From NCBI RefSeq assembly GCF_031846525.1, contig NZ_JAVRHM010000006.1:1-64000 (forward strand): 64,000 nt of DNA, given 5' to 3'. This document shows, piece after piece, positions 59,397 through 64,000 of this stretch. Source of the stretch: Autumnicola patrickiae (GTDB lineage: Bacteria > Bacteroidota > Bacteroidia > Flavobacteriales > Flavobacteriaceae). How positions within the stretch are numbered: the first letter of the stretch is position 1; every line of letters starts with the position of its first letter. The notes beneath the pieces are model-generated. The model saw nothing but the letters and a program-made list of their open reading frames with translations. It searched no databases and was not told the DNA's origin. Both the position numbers and the translations under genes were made by a program.

Positions 59397-60035
59397 ATGT
59401 ATAAAGTATTAGTCGCAGACCATCATCCCGTAATTAGTCGGGGTATTGGCTTTATCCTCAAGAACAATCCGGCATTGCAAATTATCGGAAATGTTACCAA
59501 TGGGGACGAATTATTTAAATTTCTTGAAAATGGAGTTCCGGATGTCCTTATTATAGAACTGGATTTACCACAGATAAACGGAATAAATGCTTTAAGAAAA
59601 ATTAAACAGGATTACCCCGGAACCAGGATGCTGATATTCAGTACACATCCTGAAGAAATGTATGCGCTTAGCACTATTAAGGCTGGGGCTGCCGGATACA
59701 TTTCAAAAACGACAGATCCTGAAACACTGGAAAAAGCAATTTACCAGGTAGCACGAGGAGGGATTTACCTCAACAAAAAAATTACAGAACGTTTAAATTC
59801 CGGTATTTCACACGGCAGGGGGCTTATTGCGAAGTTTAAAAAGCTTTCTACAAGAGAAACTGAAGTACTCAACTTACTTTCTTCAGGAAAGCGGAATAAA
59901 GATATTGCTGAAGCTCTGGCGATAAATGAGAAAACCGTAAGCACCTATAAAACCCGGTTGTTGAAAAAATTAAAAGTAGATAATGTGGCTGATCTTATAA
60001 CCCAGTCGAGATTACTGCAGTTGAATATTACCTAA
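59397..60035 (+). CDS. LuxR/NarL-type response regulator with Glu at the phospho-acceptor site
   Basis: 212 residues: receiver domain (1-125) and a C-terminal LuxR helix-turn-helix (LSTRETEVLNLLSSGKRNKDIAEALAINEKTVSTYKTRLLKKL, in pieces). The receiver is atypical: the usual DD pocket reads ADHHP (Asp8, His9), and the phospho-acceptor, four residues before the conserved Pro58, is Glu54 (IIELDLP) where NarL has Asp. Lys104 and Ser82/Thr83 are kept. An Asp-to-Glu change mimics phosphorylation in some regulators, so this one may act without a kinase. No histidine kinase is nearby. It ends 8 bp inside the convergent dnaG. Confidence 0.85.
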   Translation: MYKVLVADHHPVISRGIGFILKNNPALQIIGNVTNGDELFKFLENGVPDVLIIELDLPQINGINALRKIKQDYPGTRMLIFSTHPEEMYALSTIKAGAAGYISKTTDPETLEKAIYQVARGGIYLNKKITERLNSGISHGRGLIAKFKKLSTRETEVLNLLSSGKRNKDIAEALAINEKTVSTYKTRLLKKLKVDNVADLITQSRLLQLNIT

Positions 60036-61995
60036 ATCGGAGAATATTGGATTTTCGTGTTATTAAAACTTTTAGATGGTTATAATCCATTATCTCTTCT
60101 AGAACATTTGTTTGATGACTGACTCCCTCTCTTGCATTTTCATTTAGATCTTCAATTTTCTGCTTAATAAGTTGAAGTCGAAGATCCAAAATGACTTGAT
60201 TTATTTCTGAAACTTCTAGTTGATTTTTATGCTTTACAAAAATATCCATTCTTTCCCAGTCATGAAGTTCATACTTCTCGGAATCCATTAATATATCTGT
60301 AATCTTTGAAGCTTGAGCTGGGTCAATTTCATTGATCAAAGCTTCTATATTAAATTTAGGATCTTCGTTCAGTCGATCGATCAAAGTTTGATATATAATT
60401 CTAAAATTTAAATTCGCAAATGCTATTTCATCTTCCTGTAAATCAAGATAAATTTTTTCAAAAACTTTTTGCTTCTGTTTTATAGGTTCAAGAGATAGCT
60501 CCCCATTTAGGTTTTCTTTTAAGATTAAATCTTCAAATTCTTCCTCTGTAGTGCCATAGAGCAACAATATCCGAATAATTGTTTTCTCCAGTTCATATAA
60601 TTGGTCAACTTCTACTTTCATAGAAGAAGTTTCTTCACGAACCACATCCATAGCCTTTTTCGGACGCTCTTTTCCGGAAGGCTTTCCTTTTGCATCTCTG
60701 GAGTTAAGCTGTGCCAGGGTTGTGAATAAAACATCTTCAGAAATATCCATTATCCGGGCACATTCCTGAATATAAATTTCCTGCTGAATATTATCCGGAA
60801 TTTTCGAGATAGAGCTTACCATATCCCTTATCACATCAGCCTTTTTTACGGGATCATTTTTTGCCTCTTTTACAAGAAGCGAAGCTTTATAAGTAATAAA
60901 ATCATTGGCATTCTCCAGTAAGAATACCTTTAACTCCTCCTCACTATACTTCTTCGCAAAACTGTCGGGATCTTCACCCTCGGGGAAAGTGCAGACTCTC
61001 ACATTCATCCCCTGCTCCAGGATAAGGTCGATACCTCGCAGAGATGCTCTCGTTCCCGCCGCATCGCCATCAAAAAGAACAGTTATATTTTTCGTGAGCC
61101 GGTTTATTAACCTGATTTGCTCTGAAGTTAATGCAGTTCCCGAAGAAGATACCACGTTCTCAATCCCCGTCTGGTTAAACTGGATTACATCTGTATAACC
61201 TTCTACGAGATAACAATTATCTTCTTTTGCAATCGCCTGCTTCGCATGATAAATCCCATAAAGGACTTTACTCTTATGGTAAATTTCACTTTCGGGCGAA
61301 TTCAGGTATTTGGCTGCCTTTTTTCCATTTGTAAGGATTCTACCCCCAAAACCAAGAACACGGCCAGACATAGAATGGATAGGGAACATCACCCTTCCCT
61401 TAAACCTGTCAAACTGCTTCTCCCCTTTTACAATGGTAAGTCCGGTTTTTTCCAGGTAATCCAGTTTATAGCCGCTGCCCAATGCTTCTTTGGTAAAAGC
61501 ATCCCACTCATCCAGGCAATATCCTAAATCGAATTTCTTAATCGTTTCAGCAGTAAAACCACGCTCCTTAAAATAACTTAAGCCAATTGCATTTCCAGAA
61601 TCGGTTTTATGTAGAATTTTTTGAAAATACTTGCTTGCATATTCAGAGACAAGATACATACTCTCCTTCTCATCTGCCTGCTGCTTTTGCTCATCAGTTT
61701 GTTCTGTCTCTTCAACCTCAATTCCGTATTTTTTGGCGAGATATTTTATGGCTTCGGGATACGTAAAATGTTCGTGCTCCATTAAAAAAGCAATTACGTT
61801 CCCTCCTTTTCCGCTGGAGAAATCTTTCCAGATTTGCTTTACGGGTGAAACCATAAAACTCGGCGTGCGCTCATCGCTGAAGGGACTAAGCCCTTTTAGG
61901 TTACTTCCAGATTTTTTTAACTGTACAAAATCGCCAATCACTTCCTCTACACGGGAAGTTTCGAAAACATTGTCGATTGTGGTTTTAGAAATCAA
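60028..61995 (-). CDS. dnaG: DNA primase with degenerate zinc-binding domain
   Basis: A 655-residue primase that makes RNA primers at replication forks. The N-terminal domain keeps the CHC2-type fold signature (GLSPFSDERTPSF, WKDFSSGKGGNVIAF) but the four zinc ligands are replaced: Ser37, Ser40, Asp58 and Ser61 stand where Cys, His, Cys and Cys are found in the common form. The Toprim catalytic core has VEGYTDV, SSSGTALT and LFDGDAAGTRASLRG. The C-terminal DnaB-binding region covers about residues 440-655. Its 3' end overlaps the response regulator by 8 bp. Confidence 0.93.
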   Translation of the reverse strand: MISKTTIDNVFETSRVEEVIGDFVQLKKSGSNLKGLSPFSDERTPSFMVSPVKQIWKDFSSGKGGNVIAFLMEHEHFTYPEAIKYLAKKYGIEVEETEQTDEQKQQADEKESMYLVSEYASKYFQKILHKTDSGNAIGLSYFKERGFTAETIKKFDLGYCLDEWDAFTKEALGSGYKLDYLEKTGLTIVKGEKQFDRFKGRVMFPIHSMSGRVLGFGGRILTNGKKAAKYLNSPESEIYHKSKVLYGIYHAKQAIAKEDNCYLVEGYTDVIQFNQTGIENVVSSSGTALTSEQIRLINRLTKNITVLFDGDAAGTRASLRGIDLILEQGMNVRVCTFPEGEDPDSFAKKYSEEELKVFLLENANDFITYKASLLVKEAKNDPVKKADVIRDMVSSISKIPDNIQQEIYIQECARIMDISEDVLFTTLAQLNSRDAKGKPSGKERPKKAMDVVREETSSMKVEVDQLYELEKTIIRILLLYGTTEEEFEDLILKENLNGELSLEPIKQKQKVFEKIYLDLQEDEIAFANLNFRIIYQTLIDRLNEDPKFNIEALINEIDPAQASKITDILMDSEKYELHDWERMDIFVKHKNQLEVSEINQVILDLRLQLIKQKIEDLNENAREGVSHQTNVLEEIMDYNHLKVLITRKSNILRFR

Positions 61996-62021
61996 GGATT
62001 AGTAACTTTTTGGAATGACCA

Positions 62022-62029
62022 CAAAAATA
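62022..62029 (-). promoter_or_regulatory. -7 box for dnaG
   Basis: TATTTTTG on the minus strand, exact TAnnTTTG, 26 bp before the ATG. Confidence 0.45.
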
Positions 62030-62066
62030 TACAATTTCATCCACATTGTATGACCTCTTTAACTGC

Positions 62067-62106
62067 AAAAAACCTTACAAATCCCTCCTGGAATCTATAA
62101 GGTTTT
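62067..62106 (-). terminator. Terminator of the outer-membrane protein gene
   Basis: AAAACCTTA/TAAGGTTTT stem with a 20-nt loop, T-run on the minus strand. Confidence 0.7.
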
Positions 62107-62128
62107 CACCTTTTAAAATTGCAAGTAT

Positions 62129-63151
62129 TTAGTCCAGATCAAACCTTAGACCGAGAGAAAAATTGTTTAATTCTGCATTAGGATCCTGGAAGATTGGATT
62201 AAGATCGTACTTTGCATACAGCGAAGTTGCTCCCCAGCCTATATATCCACTAAGACCGTAGACAAAATCATTAGTGTTATAGTCGCTTTTAAGCTTTTCC
62301 TTTACGTTATCCCCATCCTGATCATACTTCAGTTTTTGGCGCTCTCCTATGTTAAATCCGGCGTAACCTCCAAGTCCAACTTTAAACATTTCATTAGTGT
62401 CAAATTTCACACCTTTATAAGATTCATAACGTCTGGAAGGACCAAATTCAAAGTGTACAGGAAAAACCAGGTTGTCCATTCTAAATTTTGATTTATCCAG
62501 ATTATACTCAAACTCTTCTAAAGAAGTAAGATCACCATCTTCAACAAAATAGCGGTTATCTGTAGGTTTTAGTCCGTTTAACTGAAACGAAACTCCGTAT
62601 TTTATTCTTAACCAGTTCGATTTTTCAAAAACACGGGTATTCCACGCCCATCCTATTTCAAAAAAGCGGCTACCACCAATTTTAAAATTTGAATCCTGTA
62701 TTGACTGCCCATCAGAAAGCGCATTGTTGAATCCGGCAGCAATAACAAATTCTGAAGTTGTCCTGGCGTAATAATTTTCGTCTTCTTCCCGGCTCGGTTC
62801 AGAGTCAAATCTCCAGAAACTATCAGATTCATCTTCCTCCTCTTCGCCCCGGGAAAGCAGCGCAATCCTGTTATCCAAAATAGCCACCCGGTTTTCTATA
62901 TTTAAAGCATGTTTTTTTGCGGCTTCCTTTTTCTGTTTTTCAGCTTCCTGTCTGGTTATTTCTCCATTGTCCAACTGAGAATTTATTCTCTCTACTTTTT
63001 CCTTTAAGGACGCTTTTTCTTCAGCAACAATTTCTTCTTTTTCCTTCTGAAGGTTTTCTATTTTTTCAGCATTTTCATTTTCGTAAGTCTGCGCCTCGCA
63101 AACTCCGTAACTGAATAAACTAAGAGCAACGTAAAAAATAACAGTTTTCAT
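62129..63151 (-). CDS. Coiled-coil outer-membrane beta-barrel protein
   Basis: With ATG at 63151 (MKTVIFYVALSLFSYGVCEAQ) the protein is 340 residues and has a clear signal peptide; an upstream in-frame start at 63289 would add 46 residues without a signal and is rejected. Residues about 25-105 are a charged coiled coil (EKIENLQKEKEEIVAEE, EKQKKEAAKKHA), then an acidic linker, then beta strands typical of a porin-like barrel (TTSEFVIAAGFNNAL, FNIGERQKLKYDQD) ending LGLRFDLD. Likely anchored in the outer membrane with the coiled coil in the periplasm. It is downstream of the membrane protein at 63.2 kb, probably co-transcribed. Confidence 0.75.
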   Translation of the reverse strand: MKTVIFYVALSLFSYGVCEAQTYENENAEKIENLQKEKEEIVAEEKASLKEKVERINSQLDNGEITRQEAEKQKKEAAKKHALNIENRVAILDNRIALLSRGEEEEDESDSFWRFDSEPSREEDENYYARTTSEFVIAAGFNNALSDGQSIQDSNFKIGGSRFFEIGWAWNTRVFEKSNWLRIKYGVSFQLNGLKPTDNRYFVEDGDLTSLEEFEYNLDKSKFRMDNLVFPVHFEFGPSRRYESYKGVKFDTNEMFKVGLGGYAGFNIGERQKLKYDQDGDNVKEKLKSDYNTNDFVYGLSGYIGWGATSLYAKYDLNPIFQDPNAELNNFSLGLRFDLD

Positions 63152-63242
63152 AATTTTTGGTTTTTTAGTGAAGGATTTCTCCTCCAGGTTGATTGATGAT
63201 TGACCCTGCCGGGTATGGTGATGATTATTTATATTAATTAGT

Positions 63243-64000
63243 CTAATTATTTCTTGTTGCAACTGCAGTCCTGGCTCGCACAAAGCCATCTTTTAGCATT
63301 TCGAAGACTTTATCTCTAAAAGAAGCATCCAGTTCTTCCTCTACATCTTCCAACAGCGAAAGGGCATCTACAGATCCCGCAGTATATCGAAATTGTGAAG
63401 TTTTGCTTATCTCCTTTGCGGCACTTGCCAGCAGTTGGTCCACTTCTTCATTTGTCATTTCATCCCCATGAGCCTCTTTGGCGTTTACTTCAGCAATTAT
63501 CTGCTCCAATTTGCTCTCAAACACCTCATTTTCGACCATTTCCTCTTCGGAAGCAGCTATTTCACTGATTTCCGCGGAATTTTCTACTCTTTTCTCCGGA
63601 ATTTCAACATCTACAGCGGCTATCTGCGCTTTTTCGATTGTTTTTTGCTCTTTCTGAAGAGTTTTCTCTTTATCAGATTGCATTTTTTCCTCTTCTACCT
63701 TAATTTCTTCGGAAGCAAGTTCTGCTTCAGGTCGATAATTGCCATTTTCAGGGGTCGGCTTATTTTCTTCAATTTCTTCCGTAGGATTATCTACGATTGA
63801 AGGTGTAGTGCCTAAAATTTCAGTTTTCGCCACAAAGGTTCCAATGAGAAGCGCTGTAACTGCCGCAGCGGCCATTCCCATCCACCATTTACGACTAATT
63901 CCAGATGATTTTCTCTCTTCAGCATCCAATCTGCTGCTCAATTTGTCCCAGCTGTTTTCAGAAGGCGATATTTGCCTTTTTTCGAGCTGCTCCTTAATAT
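63243..64000 (-). CDS. Membrane-anchored acidic protein (anti-sigma-like), truncated by the window
   Basis: The frame is open to the right edge, so the N-terminus is missing; coding extends beyond the TTG at 63941 (upstream codons read KEQLEKRQISPSENSWDKLS). That pattern precedes a single helix (WWMGMAAAAVTALLIGTFVA) and resembles the flavobacterial proteins encoded beside ECF sigma factors, with a short cytoplasmic domain and a long periplasmic part. The latter is extremely Glu/Lys-rich (EEIEENKPT, KMQSDKEKTLQKEQK), ending in a helical VRARTAVATRNN. A sigma-factor gene just right of the window would support the anti-sigma reading. Confidence 0.65.
   Translation of the reverse strand, partial: IKEQLEKRQISPSENSWDKLSSRLDAEERKSSGISRKWWMGMAAAAVTALLIGTFVAKTEILGTTPSIVDNPTEEIEENKPTPENGNYRPEAELASEEIKVEEEKMQSDKEKTLQKEQKTIEKAQIAAVDVEIPEKRVENSAEISEIAASEEEMVENEVFESKLEQIIAEVNAKEAHGDEMTNEEVDQLLASAAKEISKTSQFRYTAGSVDALSLLEDVEEELDASFRDKVFEMLKDGFVRARTAVATRNN
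63729..63752 (-). repeat. Repeat-core copy inside the acidic membrane protein gene
   Basis: On the minus strand CCTGAAAATGGCAATTATCG then ACCT, matching the array consensus (CCTGAAAATGGCAATTWTCG, GCCT) at all but about one position. It is translated as PENGNYRP in a low-complexity linker, a frame unlike that of the array micro-ORFs. Confidence 0.5.

Noticed and set aside
62129..63289. Longer start for the outer-membrane protein
   Set aside because: The extension has no signal peptide and would place a clear one internally; ATG at 63151 is preferred.
1..64000. Horizontally acquired island, prophage or insertion sequence
   Set aside because: No integrase, transposase, phage gene, tRNA-flanked direct repeat or obvious composition shift was found; both tRNA genes are intact without att-like fragments nearby.

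Overview
The window is an AT-rich chromosomal segment from a member of the Flavobacteriaceae (Bacteroidota), probably a marine Gramella/Salegentibacter/Salinimicrobium-like genus. The genus is a guess; the family is well supported. Evidence includes gliding genes gldB and gldC, a type IX secretion type-B sorting-domain protein, a fused SecDF, Bacteroidota-type promoter boxes (TAnnTTTG) and many flavobacterial families of unknown function (DUF6702, DUF6588, DUF2911). I see no insertion sequence, prophage, CRISPR array or rRNA operon; gene content is mostly core.

Layout. 0-5 kb: small membrane and coiled-coil proteins, an SDR oxidoreductase, a lipoprotein, kynureninase, an O-methyltransferase, a PAP2 phosphatase and TatA. 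5-12.5 kb: an M1 metallopeptidase, a DUF6702 protein and three tandem paralogues with a carboxypeptidase-regulatory-like domain, then peptidase E and glutaminase. 12.5-20 kb: S20, two identical tRNA-Glu genes, ProS, a Gly/Tyr- and Ser/Arg-rich lipoprotein, an OmpP1/FadL barrel and a T9SS cargo protein. 19.5-23.4 kb: folE, cysS, yidD, lgt and a DUF192 lipoprotein. 23.4-23.9 kb: a gene-free gap filled by five degenerate ~100-bp tandem repeats. 24-33 kb: secDF, mdh, a DUF6588 protein, gyrB, asnB. 33-39 kb: DUF2911, queE, a PBP4-type carboxypeptidase, an LD-carboxypeptidase, a HerA-like ATPase and a lipoprotein.

39-55 kb is a complete-looking division and cell-wall (dcw) operon on the minus strand: mraZ-rsmH-ftsL-PBP-murE-mraY-murD-ftsW-murG-murC-ftsQ-ftsA-ftsZ. 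It is headed by a promoter with a three-repeat MraZ operator and contains a palindrome between murD and ftsW. It takes UDP-MurNAc-tripeptide synthesis through lipid II to septal polymerisation and Z-ring assembly; murF and ddl are absent. 55-64 kb: an alpha/beta hydrolase, engB, a small CxxC protein with an unusual start, gldC-gldB, nadE, an orphan LuxR-type regulator whose phospho-acceptor Asp is Glu, a dnaG whose zinc ligands are all replaced, an outer-membrane protein and a truncated membrane-anchored acidic protein.

The least explained signal is the repeat family: a roughly 24-bp imperfect palindrome (centre GAAAAT-GGCA-ATTTTC) heads each unit of the 23.4-23.9 kb array. It also recurs singly near 0.35 kb, more weakly at 36.0 kb, and inside two coding sequences (dacB and the 63.7 kb gene) in reading frames different from that of the array's micro-ORFs.
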